64,000 bases of DNA from Mikania micrantha (GCA_009363875.1 CM018693.1:108578362-108642361), one strand, 5' to 3'. Shown: positions 11,816-22,760, counted from the first letter of the stretch. Program-made: numbers and translations. The notes: a model not told the origin generated them from the sequence alone.

Positions 11816-12160
11816 ACCCTTGAAATAGTTCTTTGTACTTAGTTCTTTGAAATAGATCGTTAGTTCTTTGACAACACACCCTTGAAATAGTTCTGTGAAA
11901 ATAGGTCGTTAGTTCTTTGACAACACACCCTTGAAATAGTTCTTTGAAAATAGATCGTTAGTTCTTTGACAACACACCCTTGAAATAGTTCTTTGAAAAT
12001 AGATCGTTAGTTCTTTGACAACGCACCCTTGAAATAGTTCTTTGAAAATAGATCGTTAGTTCTTTGAAATAGACCTTTGAAATTAGTTCTTTAATTTAGA
12101 TATTTAGTTCTTTGAAAATAGTTCTTTGAAAATAGTTCTTTGATTTGAAACAGTTCACCT
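11816..12160 (-). repeat. 49-bp tandem repeat in gypsy-1 LTR
   Basis: Four to five copies of a 49-bp unit, built from ccttgaaatagttctttg and a gatcgttagttctttgac part, are followed by shorter derivatives. The repeat lies in the interval between the second donor-like site and the acceptor block. Confidence 0.85.
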
Positions 12161-13185
12161 AGACAGGAGTCTAGAGTAACAGTTATACATGTAAAATATA
12201 TACAAGTAAAAGCATTTAAGTAAACAATTTTAATAAACAGTTTACGCATGCTTCTCAGCCCCGCGTTTTAAAACAATAATGTTAGAAAAGGGGCTATGAA
12301 CACACCTATGTTGTTTTGTATTGAATTACCACAAAATGCGCGCTCGTTGTTGTAGGCTATGTATCTTCAGTTCCTGATTTGTTTTAAGAAAGTTTGTATC
12401 CATTAAGTATTTATAACAGACGCAACTAAGGTTTTGGTCTTGGTGTGCAACTAAGTGTCCTAGTTTACTAATGTGTTTCTAGTATTTTCTCTATCTAGTT
12501 TAAATGTATTACCCGTAAGTAAACCCTGATCCCACAAGTGGTCATTACAAGTCCTTAATTAAATCGTGTTTAAATTATTTCATTCTAGGTTAATTATTTA
12601 GAAACCATTTATTTTAACTGAAGGAGTTTACAAGTTAACTTCTTTTATTAAAACATGCTTAATTTAAATGAAAGGATGTTTATAACATGATGCGCTCAGA
12701 ATAAGCCCATTGGGCCAACCTCGGCCTATCATTACATTTTGGTCGTCCATGGATTCTTTAATCCCTCATGTGTATAACCAACCCTAGGTAATTCGAATGA
12801 ATCACCCATTGTAGTTATACATTCGTATGACACTTCTAAATATTACATGTTAATAATAATTAATCAACAATCACATATTTAGACTTTAGTTTGATTCTCA
12901 ATGAATTTCTCAATGTTTCGAACCAAAATGATATCCTCTACTCATGTTCGTATGTTAATAAGGTTTTAAGAAGACTTTGTTATTCCAACCCTAGTTCTTT
13001 GTCATATCAAAATGAATTGATAACCTTAGTCACTCAAAAGAATTTAAACCCTTGATTTCATGAATAAAACCCTAATGTTGATCCTTTACGCACACACATA
13101 GCATATTCCATGCATGCATCTTGTCACCCAACCCATGCACATATACACTCCTACACCCAATGTAGATAATCCACATATCCTTTGA
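12161..13185 (-). other. gypsy-1 LTR middle section
   Basis: AT-rich LTR sequence without a frame of note. It holds the AAAAGGGGCTATGAAC block (plus strand near 12281-12300) that accompanies the second donor-like site. A single GGGCC-type motif lies near 12713. Confidence 0.6.
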
Positions 13186-13560
13186 CCGTATGCCATTTGA
13201 CCGAATGAAGGCTAGGAGCGAAAGGGTTGGCCGAACTAGTCACCACCGAATGAAATTGCCGTATGAGTCTTGACCAGAAGGAGCTGGGCCGACTGAGATT
13301 TCCTTGGCCGAATAGCTCCCCCGATCGTATGAGTCATTAGCCAGCTCGAAAGGCCGATCAAATGAGGACCGAATGGCTAAGTCCGACCGATGAGTTGCCG
13401 AAAGAAGACCTGGCCGAAAGTGCTCATTCGTCGGTGGCTCAACCGAAAGAGTGGTTGCCGAAAGAGTGGAGCCATTCAGCTCATGCTGGTTCGGTCGGTA
13501 GTCATTCGACCATCTGGGTTGTGGCCATTCGGCCGTGGGGTGCGACCCAGATGCAGCTCT
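13186..13560 (-). repeat. CCGAATG / CATTCGG motif-rich stretch in gypsy-1 LTR
   Basis: Degenerate, closely spaced ccgaatg, ccgaaag and cattcgg motifs fill about 370 bp just inside the first donor-like site. Other families have CGAACC or CGTACGAA arrays in the same place. Confidence 0.7.
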
Positions 13561-14186
13561 CGAATCGGGGTTAGACGACTATTAACCCAGGGTTATGTGT
13601 TTCTACATAGTTTCTAACAAGGATTTGTGAGAGTCCTATGGGTTTAGATGGTATACAACCGGTTTTTGAGGGGTTAGAACTTAGGGTTCTCAAAACCCTA
13701 AAATTCGAACTAAAAACACAAATTTTACCTCGGTTTGGCTGGAACAAAGTTCAGATCCTTTGTACTTTCAAGATCTTTGTGTTGCAAGGGTCGTTTTGAC
13801 ACCAAAATGAGTTGATTTGGTGAAGATTTGAGGAAGAAATCTTAGAGAAAGAGTGAGGTTTCTAGAGAGAGATTAGTGAGAGAGAGAGGTGAACGAATTT
13901 GGGAGTGTTGGCTGATTGGTGGTGGTTTGGTGTGGCTTTAATGCCACATTAAATGATAAGGAAATACCCGGGTTCATTCGGGTTCGTTAGGTTTCGCTTG
14001 GTTTCGCGTAAAGACATAGATTTCTCGTCGTTTTCGTAACGAAACGACTCGGTTTTACATTAAAATTTTATAAAGTCATTTTAGGTTGTGATTTCTAATA
14101 AATTAACTACCATCTTTTATTTATTTAAAATTTTCAGAAATAAATAATTTCACTGTTTAAATTGAATCGCGTAGTTGTTGCGCGCG

Positions 14187-14314
14187 TTCGTTCAGATTGT
14201 CACCCGTACGAACACGACAATAACTATGCTTTTCAATATGGTTTTCTAATTATTAGACATCATTCAAAACGTTAAAATTTCAGATGTATTCGTACAGATC
14301 GTCACCTATATGAA
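14187..14314 (-). promoter_or_regulatory. paired TGACG/TGACA-core palindromes, gypsy-1 LTR
   Basis: Two motifs lie at 14187-14212 and 14289-14314, each with inverted TTCGT/ACGAA-type arms around a GTGACRAT core (minus strand). They lie near the LTR start, upstream of the CT-rich presumed promoter. The same pair is present in gypsy-3, -5, -N and X. Confidence 0.65.
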
Positions 14315-14634
14315 TAATCCGTCAGTTTAGCATTCACGTAACGACATCCGTTGTTTTATTCTATAAAGCCTCACATACGTTTATACATAATAAAATCCTA
14401 TCACATAATCACATGATGGTTCTGTACTGCCAGATAATTATCTGACTGACGAACCATAGTTCTGAACTTTGTTTTTCAGAACTGTTTCTGAATTTGTTCG
14501 TTGATGACATGAAGTAACAATGAAACATGATATGAATGTGATAAGCAATGAAACACATATAGTTCGTACCTGATTACTGTTCATTTTACTGTAGAGATCA
14601 CTGTTCCGGTGACGTTTCCGGCACTGATGTTACA

Positions 14635-15874
14635 AAAAGCTCTTCCATGCGGTGCTTGAGCTGCTGGTTGCATCCACTTCGGGCAGTTCCTTGAATAGTG
14701 GCCAGCTTTGCCACATTTATATCATCCGCCATTGTTATGATTCTGGTTGTTGATTGGAGGGAGAGCCAAAACAGCATTGTTCACTACTTGATTAGGTGCC
14801 ACTCTGCACTGTTGGACCCAATGGCCCTTCTTTCCACATCTCGTGCAGTGTTTGCAGGGAGTGTTAGCAGCGTGATGATACTGGCACTTGGCACACAGAG
14901 GATACTCGCTAGTGTAGGGTTTCTTGTGAAGGTTTTATGGTGCAACAACTACTTGGTTGTGTTGGGCGGCCATCGTATAGTTCTTGATGACCTTCTGCTT
15001 TTTCTTGGGGTGATGAGTTGGCTTCCTTGATGTCTCTTCCTTTGCTTTTCCGGTGTCATCTTCTTTCTTTAGAGTTCAAGAAGCTACCATCACGTTAGTA
15101 AGTTTGCCTAACAAGCTGATAGCTAACTCCAATGTGACAGGGTTTGCAGCAATGACCAAACTCTGTATATAGGTGGGTAATCCCCCTACATACCTGTCAA
15201 TTCTTTTCTCCAAAGTTGGTACCATGTCTGGCACCAACGCAACCAACTCGTTATAACAAGTAGTATAACCCATGTGATCTGCTCCTTTCATCACATGGTT
15301 TGACAGTTCGGTCTCCATCCTCTATAGCTCGTTCTTGGGGCAGAACTCGTTTGTCAGCAGAGTCTTGAAATCTTCCCATGGTATCACCATGGCCTCTTCT
15401 CTTCCTCGGGCCTTGATCTATGAGTTCCACCACGTTAAGGCTCGCTTGCTAAATAATATTCCTGCAGAGTAGCGAACCTTGTGGTGCTCTGGACAGCTGC
15501 TAATGTCCAGAGTAGTCTCGATCTTTTCAATCCATTGGATTAAACCAACGGCTCCCTCATTAGCGCTAAAGCTAGGCGGTTTACATCCTACAAAAGACTT
15601 GTAGGAGTAGTGAGATGCACTGCCAGTATTCCCACTAGCCTCTCCTGATGAATGCCCAATTGTTACTATTGCTCTGGATCCGGTTGACCATATCGAGTAT
15701 CACCTCTTTCAGCTGCTTAGTCAGCTGACTGCTCAGTAGAGTTTCCAAGGCAACAGTTGCAAGTTCCAGCTCTGTATGCATGTTCGTATTATGAGGCGGA
15801 GTGTGTGGGGGAGGAGGAGGAGGCGGAGGAGGAGGTGGCGGTGGTGTTGGAGGAGCTTGTCTTCACGGCGGCAT
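14635..15874 (-). pseudogene. gag: gypsy-2 gag (broken, 3' truncated)
   Basis: ATG at 15874 (MPP) is followed by a TGA as codon 4, where relatives have Arg. A proline-rich stretch follows, then capsid motifs (METELSNHVMKGADHMGYT at 15318-15262) and two CCHC knuckles near 14700-14900 with lesions in several codons. More than one frame is needed to follow the homology. It ends at the gypsy-1 insertion. Confidence 0.85.
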
Positions 15875-15982
15875 TGTGATCACAACCGAAAAGGAATTGG
15901 TTAGTGAAATGATCGAATGCTGAAGACATAACAGTTTAGGCCAAACCGTTTAAACAAATGACCTACGTTTCTCTATAACCAT

Positions 15983-15995
15983 CGCCCTGATACCA
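15983..15995 (-). other. gypsy-2 primer binding site, decayed
   Basis: The minus strand reads TGGTATCAGGGCG next to the LTR end. The first nine bases match the initiator-Met tRNA complement. Confidence 0.7.
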
Positions 15996-15998
15996 ATC

Positions 15999-16786
15999 TA
16001 TCACACCCCAAGGCGGCGGGTTGGATCGACTTTCCCGTCGGGCGGAAGGTTCCTGGGGCGCGATATCGTGGATGATAATCAAAGTGATCAGATTGTTTAC
16101 ATAGCACATGATAATAAATGAGAAAGCACTAAAGAAATAGAATTACAAAGTTAAATTACCTCAGTTTCGTTCATAATTTAACAATGTAAATCTACTATTC
16201 AACCTCATAATTCATCTATCTAGTATCTGCACAAAATATACAAAAAAAAATTCATATAATGATACTCGAAAGTATGCACGTCCAAAAATACTAGGTCCTC
16301 TATCTAGGCACCCTAGTAAATAGCACGAACTCTTAGTTAACCTTTTCGTCACCTAAGAAGTCATGAAAAAAGATCAAGTCAACATATGGTTTGGTGAGTT
16401 CATATTGTTTCGTTTTGAAAATGAATTTGTACAAACCTGACTGAATGATAACCTTAACCTCACTAACAACCACCTATGCTATTCAGTCGAGTATGCGTAT
16501 ATATAGGCATACGTAGGGTCATGCCAAGCCGCCAGCCCACCACATACCAAACCGTATAACATATTGTTGTTAATGATAATTAAACGTTCCATTCCTCTTC
16601 ATCAACACACCAGTTCTTAGTTCTTTGTTTCTGTTAGTTTCAGCAAAACATGGAATTCCTCTTAATTCCTTAAGCTCATCACACACCCATGATCAACATA
16701 GCATTTGTAGAAACATTAAATTAAATGCTTAAGTAAATTAATAAATAAACATTTAATAAAAATCTTAGACCTAACGATTGGGCCTT
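15999..16786 (-). repeat. gypsy-2 5' LTR, terminal 790 bp
   Basis: The LTR end (TATCACACC on plus, one change from TGTCACACC) is followed by blocks shared with the gypsy-1 LTR: the acceptor-like CTTCTTAG|GTGACG ending at 16353 and the TATATATA-loop hairpin at 16491-16512. It breaks off at 16787, in the conserved gattgggcctt segment. Confidence 0.83.
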
Positions 16787-17042
16787 TGTGACAACCGGTA
16801 TCCGAGCAACCATGAGTTAGAAATCCAAGGGTGTACACAATCACGGTGTAAGACATAGGGTCACGAGAGAGAAGAAAACAATAATAAAGGACAATAAAAA
16901 TACACGGGTTTTCATAAAACAGTTAGGAAAATCCACTTAATCACATGAATATGAATCAGAAGAAAAGAAAAACGACCTGTGAGGGAAAACATGAACAAAA
17001 CCTCAATGGTAACATTTGGAGTATCGATGCAACGAGATGTCG

Positions 17043-17164
17043 ACATGGATGACGATCCATGTGGATACGTTGTTAGATTTGGATACCCTAAATGAAATCT
17101 TTACAGTATCGAACAATGTCAGCAGTTAGATATAACGCTGCGTGTATGGGTGACGATTCATACA
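17043..17164 (+). promoter_or_regulatory. paired TGACG-core palindromes, element X
   Basis: Arms ACATGGAT/ATCCATGT flank GACG (17043-17062), and TGTATG/CATACA flank ggTGACGAtt (17143-17164). The arms differ from those of the gypsy LTRs while the core is kept. They lie about 225-345 bp before the TATA box. Confidence 0.65.
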
Positions 17165-17254
17165 GATGTCAACGTGAGTCTTTAACATTGACGTAAAACG
17201 AAAACAATTTTAAATAAAACCCACCAAAACAGTTTAAGAAACAATCAAAATTTT

Positions 17255-17960
17255 AAAACACACAACCGTTCGTACGAATGGGCTCTCATTCGTACGAACC
17301 GGTCTGATTCGTGAATCTTTATAGCCACAATTCGTTCGCATGACTGGTAGCCATTTGTACGAACGGCTGATTCGTGTGACATCACAGCTATAAAAGCAAC
17401 ACTTACGTTTTTCAAACCCATTTTTCACCCAACTCTCTCAACCGAACCCCATACTCGATGACTCAATTGTTCGGCCATTTCCACGCGAAATCGGACTATT
17501 CCACCATCCAAATCATGTGTATTTCAACCCCAACACCTCCATTTCAATATTTCAACCTTTTTCATTTCATTTCGGCCAAATACGAGCTCCACGGTAAGTA
17601 TTAGCGCCGATCCTTTGCACCAAAACACTCCAAAATGTTTTGCCATCTATTTCGACCACAAAAACACCATAAACAATCACCGATTTCAAAAATGGCGTTC
17701 TTGTTGAACATGCAGGCGAATGAGCCGTACGAAGGGCTCATTCGTACGGACGAGAAGCCTCGTTCATGAAAAAGAGTCACGCGAACGAGCTGTCATACGA
17801 ACGAGCAACCGCACGAACGACATGGGTTCATTCGTGTGGAACAACCATACGAATGAAGACCCATTCACACGAACGGATAACAAGAAGGTGAGTATGCATT
17901 CGCATCCCTCCGTTCGTTTGAATGAGGACCATTCGCAAAAACCACTCGTTCGCACCAAGA
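17255..17960 (+). repeat. CGTACGAA / CGAACGA motif arrays in X
   Basis: Two clusters (17255-17390 and 17705-17960) of ttcgtacgaa, acgaacg and cattcgt motifs flank the TATA, donor-like site and CT-rich part. The second cluster is in the slot used by CGAACC arrays in other LTRs. Confidence 0.7.
17389..17396 (+). promoter_or_regulatory. TATA box of element X
   Basis: TATAAAAG lies 198 bp before the GTAAGTATT donor-like site. Spacing and context match the TATA boxes of gypsy-3 and gypsy-4. Confidence 0.6.
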
Positions 17961-18264
17961 ACAGCGCAAAACGGCTAAGTGTTGAAAGTTCCATCTTAAA
18001 CAGTTTGCACCGATAGAACCGAGCCTTAGACCCGATATGAAATCTAATCAAACTAAAACCAATGAAAACACATTTTCCAAAATCACATCAAGAAACAATG
18101 CACATAATCACCAAACACCTAGCTAACTAATATTTAACACAGGATTCAAACCGAGAGATAAAACTGGGTGAGTGCATCGACAACCCAAGACCTCAGATGA
18201 GTTCACAAACCCCTTGTTTTCAATTTTCTTGCTTCCAAATCATTTGGAGCTGAGAACATGAAAC

Positions 18265-18362
18265 CTCTTATTCGAGTGATCAACGAATAAGAGTTATTTT
18301 CAAATAATTTCAATGAAAGGATCAACTCTCAACCTCTTATACGAATGTTATACGTATAAGAG
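18265..18362 (+). repeat. two sister hairpins with a compensatory change in X
   Basis: CTCTTATTCG/CGAATAAGAG (18265-18293) and CTCTTATACG/CGTATAAGAG (18334-18362) are both perfect 10-bp stems with 9-nt loops. They differ at one stem position, changed on both sides. Confidence 0.7.
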
Positions 18363-19975
18363 TCATTTAAATTACTTTTACTGAGCGTTCATCGCTCCAT
18401 ACAACGTTTTCACCAAACAACAACAAACCAGTTTCGAGGGTTCAAAACACAAATCATCGAGGAAATGTCCATTGACCACAACAGTTCGAGGCTTTGTGCC
18501 CAACCAAGAGGTGAACGGACACACTCCGGGGAATTGTGTAGTGCACAATCGAATACCATCATTTTCATGGGAATCCCCATCAAACAACATTTTTGTATGG
18601 TATCTGTCTATGGTAATTCAATAGGACATGCATCCACACAACATCACATCGGGAATTCACTATGGAATTCTCGAACAAAACACATCAGAGTCATTTACCA
18701 TGAGTTGACGCAGGTCAACTGACGATAACGTAGATGGTACCATAGGATTAACACGTTGGATTTTATGAACGGATGCGATAAGTTAACGTAACTTTAACAT
18801 CAGTGTTGGAAGCATTGCCGGAACAGTGATCACTACAGTATTTGCACAGTAACTCTGGTACACATTTCGCAAAACTATGTTTATGCTATTTATACATAAT
18901 GCTTGACACGAAACTATTATGCGATTGTCTGAAATCTGATTAAAACCTTATGGTTTAACAGTCAAAACACATCAGACAACCCAGATGCATGATTTGATGC
19001 TAGTATTTATAAACGTATGTGAGGTTAAACAAAACAAAATCCTAATTGTTGTTGTTACGGAATGCTAAACCGACGAATTATTCGTAGAGGTGACGATCTG
19101 TACGAATGATTCTGAGAGTTTAAAGTTCTGAAATGATGACTGGAAAGTAGAAAACAAGAATCAGAAAGCCAAACCATCATCGTGTTCGTTTGAATGACGA
19201 TTCAATCGAATATGCGCGATGGCGACACGTTCTGACGAAACGAAAACGAAAACGATACGAATGATAATAAATTTAAGGAAATATACTGTTTCCTGTTTTA
19301 CAATTTTGACACTCATCAGAAATAAATCAAAAGAAACTATTTAAATTAAAATAAGTAAAATACGCGAAAGAAATTACCGAAACGAGTAAAATTATAAATT
19401 ACGACAAATATTTCAAGGAAAATAACATTTAAAATAATTACTACAAATACCCATCTTCCAAACATTTAAAACAAAGACTTTTTATTTTAAAATTACAAAA
19501 CACGCACGTAACGTGCCGGAAACACGACAAAAAGGAGAACCGAGCAACCGAGACGAACCCGAACACCCCCGGGGTAATTAAACCCTAAATGAGGGCATTT
19601 TCCCCATTTATTTCATTTTACTCTCTCTCTCTCTCACTACATTTCAAGCCTTCAAATCTCTAAAACTTGAGCAAATCTTGGTGAAATCGCGTGTTCTTGG
19701 TGTCCCCTTGAAGCTGTCAACCTCCTGTACAAGGAAGTACAACCGAACTAGAGGTTTATCCGGCCAAAATCAAGGTATGAACGAAAGAAAATCATGGAAA
19801 CTAGGGTTTTCATAAGGGTGTTAAACCCCAACACATGTAATCGGCTTGGGACCATGGTAATGTCGACCTAGTACCTCGAAGGCTATTTCTAGTACACCAA
19901 CAACACAGGAGCAGCTCTACAACAATATGAAAATTTGATGTTGGTAAGGATGAACAAGGCTCGTGGTCATGCAGG

Positions 19976-20410
19976 TGGCCGAACCCCAGGGGAACGAACC
20001 TTGCCTGTTCAAGCAAAAATTATCCCCATTAGTCGCGAACCTAACCACTGTCACCGAACCCTCACACAGTAATATCAGCCGAACCCTTCTATGTTAAGCG
20101 AACCTGAGGCTGTCACTGAACAAACCTTACACCATCTCACCAACCGAACCCCGTAGTCCCAGCCGAACTTGTGTGGCGAAAACGAGTAGCCACGAACCTT
20201 GCATGCATGAGTCATTGTGACGAACCCTTCATACCAACCAACCTATAACCGAACCTTGTGTCACGAAATCATGCGAACCTACTCTCATCATAGCCGAACC
20301 TCCTTACTATCGGCGAACCATTAGCCGAACCATAGGTTCACGAACCTTAGGAGCCACCCTCCAAGAACCATGCCATAGTGGCGAACCTGTTTGGCCGAGC
20401 CTCGCCCAAG
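19976..20410 (+). repeat. CGAACC array, gypsy-N 5' LTR
   Basis: Dozens of ccgaacc or cgaacct motifs at irregular 10-25 bp spacing, without a fixed longer period. A second copy lies in the 3' LTR. Confidence 0.85.
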
Positions 20411-20459
20411 GTTCGCTGGATGTGGGAACATTTCCCTGTGATCGTTAAGTCCTATTTGT

Positions 20460-20720
20460 TACCACCGAAAGCCATTTAGCCCAACAGCACAAGATGTCGG
20501 CCCCAGTCGAATGCATGCGGCCCAACCGTGACTACCGGGCCCAAGGGTTTTTTTGGTTGGTCAAGAACTTACCATTCGGCCCACATATTACCAACGTGGC
20601 CCAATAACCAACTCATTCGTCCCACCTAATAGTATTCGGCTGTGTTAAGCTATCGGCCGAAGGCCCAACGCTTTAATTGTAATAAGCCCAACCTAATTAT
20701 TCGGCCCGCATACAATGAAT
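20460..20720 (+). repeat. GGCCCA motif cluster, gypsy-N 5' LTR
   Basis: Repeated ggcccaa and ttcggccca motifs. TGGGCC (its complement) is the core of plant site II elements bound by TCP factors. Function here is unknown. Confidence 0.7.
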
Positions 20721-21289
20721 GAAAACAAATAACTAAACCGATTTATTTAGGCTAACATACACGAATGTTTTGTAAAACTTTTAATTACTATAAAAGTAGT
20801 AAGATTGTGGAGTTTATACATTAAAAACACTTGAACATGATAAGTTACATGCGGTTCGATTAAAGGCAAAGACAAGCATACTAACCCACACATAAATTGA
20901 TTAAGTATGATTAGTATCAACAATGGACGACAAGGGCCGAATAAAGACCGAGACTCACGAGTGTTAGCCGACTTAAGGCTAACACATCTACGAACACGAA
21001 TTCCTACAAACATATACTTATAAGTTGCAAAAACATGAAATCTATACAGGAACATGAATACTACTACAAACACAACAAAGAGCGCGTACATTCTTGTATT
21101 TTACTTAGTCAACCACTACAAACACAAGGTGAGTTCATTTGTCCCTTTTCAAACATATTGGTTTTTACCTCAGGACTGAGAAGTATGTTATACATTTTAA
21201 ACAAATGTTTTAAATGATTCATAAATGCTTTTATACTTAGTCATGATGCTAGTACTAATGCTTATTACACATACTCTAAATGCTAAATG

Positions 21290-21720
21290 CTAAGGTTTGC
21301 TGAAAGTGCTAAAGCTTAATTCACTTGACCTAAATACTTATGCTAATGCTATATGCTAAATGTTACATGCTAATACTAAATGCCAATGCAAGTTGCTAAA
21401 TACTTACGTTAATGCTAATGCTTCAGGCTACATGATAATACTAAAATACTCATGCTATTGCTAATGCTACAAACTACATGCTAAACTGAATGCTAATGCT
21501 ACGAAACTACATGCTACAACTCGATGCTAATGCTAATGCTACAAGCTACATACAAATACTAAATGATAATGCTATAAGTTAACAATGAATGCTAATTCTA
21601 CATGCTAATGCTAATGCTAAAAGCTACATACAAATACTAAATAATAATGCTATAAGCTAACAATGCATGCTAATTCTACATGCTAACACTAAGACTATAT
21701 GCAAAGACTACATACATTGA
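21290..21720 (+). repeat. GCTAATGCTA array, gypsy-N 5' LTR
   Basis: Short, drifting repeat of atgctaatgcta and ctacatgcta units directly after the second donor-like site. The copy in the 3' LTR differs in unit number. Confidence 0.85.
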
Positions 21721-21775
21721 TGCTGAATGCTTGAAGCTATATATGCTTATTATGCTTGCCATGCTAAACCAATGG

Positions 21776-22285
21776 ATGGGACTCTCAGTGCTTGCCCTAC
21801 CGGTTGTGAAGCTAGTACTTGTGTACAAGATACATAAATGCTATACTATCTGAATGCTATAAACTTGTATGCTAAAACTATCGACTATGATAGAACATAC
21901 CAAATTGGCCTCTCAGTGCTTGCCATGGGGTGTTCTTCATAGTTGGGACTTGAAGGAACAGACCGTCGGCCTCTCAGTGCTTGCCATAGGGTGACCTTCA
22001 CAGTCAAGACTTGGAGGAGTAGACTGTTGGTCTCTCAGTGCTTGCAATACAGTGATTCCTCCATGTCCACTTATGTTGTAAACTTAAACATAATGCTAAA
22101 GCTATTGGCTATTTTAGAATGGACCAACTGGCCTCTCAGTGCTTGCCAGGGGGTGTTCTTTGTAGCAAGGACTATTGTAGATCAGACTGTTTGGCCTCTT
22201 AGTGCTTGCCAAAAGGGTGTTCTCCATAGTCAGGATTCTGAGGAGTAGACTGATGGCCTCTTAGTGCTAGCCATACAGTGATTCC
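21776..22285 (+). repeat. CTCAGTGCTTGCC spaced repeat, gypsy-N 5' LTR
   Basis: About seven copies of ggcctctcagtgcttgcca, each followed by a ggtgttctt or gtgattcct segment, with a spacing of about 60-110 bp. Confidence 0.8.
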
Positions 22286-22333
22286 TCATTTTCCACTTAT
22301 GTTGTAAACTTAACGGGATGTTAAAGCTATGAA

Positions 22334-22760
22334 TGAAATGGATGGTAGGTAAGACGCTAATTATCATTAACAGCAATGTCCTATGTGGCTTAGTATGTGG
22401 TGAGATGGCGTGTGGGCGGGTTGTAGGCTCGACTCAGGGGTATGCCGTATATATAAGCATACCGAGCTAGATGATACATGTGATGTTAATGAGATTAAGG
22501 TTGTTACCGAAGGGATTTGGGAATGCTATTGGGTAGACAACTTAAACTTCTAAACAAAATGCTTGAATCTATGATGGAATCGAATGGTAGGTAAAATGGT
22601 TAATTATCATTAACAGCAATGTCCTATCGGCTTAGTATGTAGTGGGACGGCTTCTGGGCGGGTTGTAGGCTCGACTCAGGGGTATGCCCTATATATAAGC
22701 ATACCGAGCTGGATGATACAGGTGATGTTAATGAGGTTAAGGTTTTACCGAAGAGGTTTG
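22334..22760 (+). repeat. tandem duplication with TATATATA-loop hairpin, gypsy-N 5' LTR
   Basis: Two copies of a block of about 240 bp. Each holds a hairpin with arms GGTATGC/GCATACC and a TATATATA loop (22439-22463 and 22681-22705). The 3' LTR has the same pair. Confidence 0.8.

Larger units (their letters stand above)
10841..13728 (-). other. predicted intron region inside gypsy-1 LTR
   Basis: Donor-like CCGAG|GTAAAA is at 13728 and a second, ATAG|GTGTGTTC, at 12305. The acceptor block has a GTTGAC branch-like site, a T-rich tract and CTTCTCAG|GTGATG, ending at 10841. Equivalent sites occur at the same LTR positions in the other families. Splicing is inferred only. Confidence 0.45.
5233..14634 (-). 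mobile_element. gypsy-1: Tekay-like Ty3/gypsy retrotransposon
   Basis: On the minus strand this element has a 4.16-kb 5' LTR (10475-14634), a mutated primer site, a decayed gag-pol, a polypurine tract, and the first about 340 bp of its 3' LTR (5233-5578). The copia element cuts it off at 5233. The LTR pieces match clearly where they overlap (for example around 5240-5578 and 14305-14634). The right terminus TGTTACA is followed by aaaag inside the gag of gypsy-2, consistent with insertion there. A chromodomain-like C-terminus and very long LTRs place it in the Tekay/Del chromoviruses. Confidence 0.88.
10475..14634 (-). repeat. gypsy-1 5' LTR (4.16 kb)
   Basis: On the minus strand it begins TGTAACATCAGTGCCG (14634) and ends GGGGTGTGACA (10475). 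In that direction it contains two TGACG/TGACA palindromes (14314-14187), a CT-rich stretch (about 13890-13850), a donor-like site (13728), motif-rich DNA (13560-13186), a second donor-like site (12305), a 49-bp tandem repeat, two copies of a hairpin with TATATATA in its loop, and an acceptor-like block (10841). Four kilobases is long for an LTR but normal for Tekay/Del. Confidence 0.87.
14635..16786 (-). mobile_element. gypsy-2: truncated Ty3/gypsy fragment
   Basis: On the minus strand the remaining pieces are the last about 790 bp of a 5' LTR (15999-16786), a primer site, a short leader and a decayed gag. Gypsy-1 cuts it at 14634, just before the protease (the RGRAF region). The LTR is cut at 16787 by X. 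It is a relative of gypsy-1 with the same gag type. The remaining pol and 3' LTR should lie left of the window, beyond gypsy-1. Confidence 0.85.
16787..18792 (+). mobile_element. element X: LTR-like sequence, interrupted
   Basis: The sequence starts TGTGACAACCGG inside the gypsy-2 LTR; the 12-bp start is the same as that of the near-solo LTR at 34003 (minus). It has the same order as the other long LTRs: two TGACG palindromes (17043-17164), TATAAAAG (17389-17396), and a strong donor-like ACG|GTAAGTATT (17594) followed by CGAACGA-type arrays. It is interrupted at 18793 by gypsy-N and probably continues for a short distance after 29576. I could not find its right end, a matching target duplication or any coding part, so whether it is a solo LTR or part of a full element is open. 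Confidence 0.6.

Noticed and set aside
21290..22285. Regularly repeated short units resembling a CRISPR array or satellite
   Set aside because: The units drift, have no unique spacers of constant length, and are LTR-internal repeats present in both LTRs of one plant retrotransposon.
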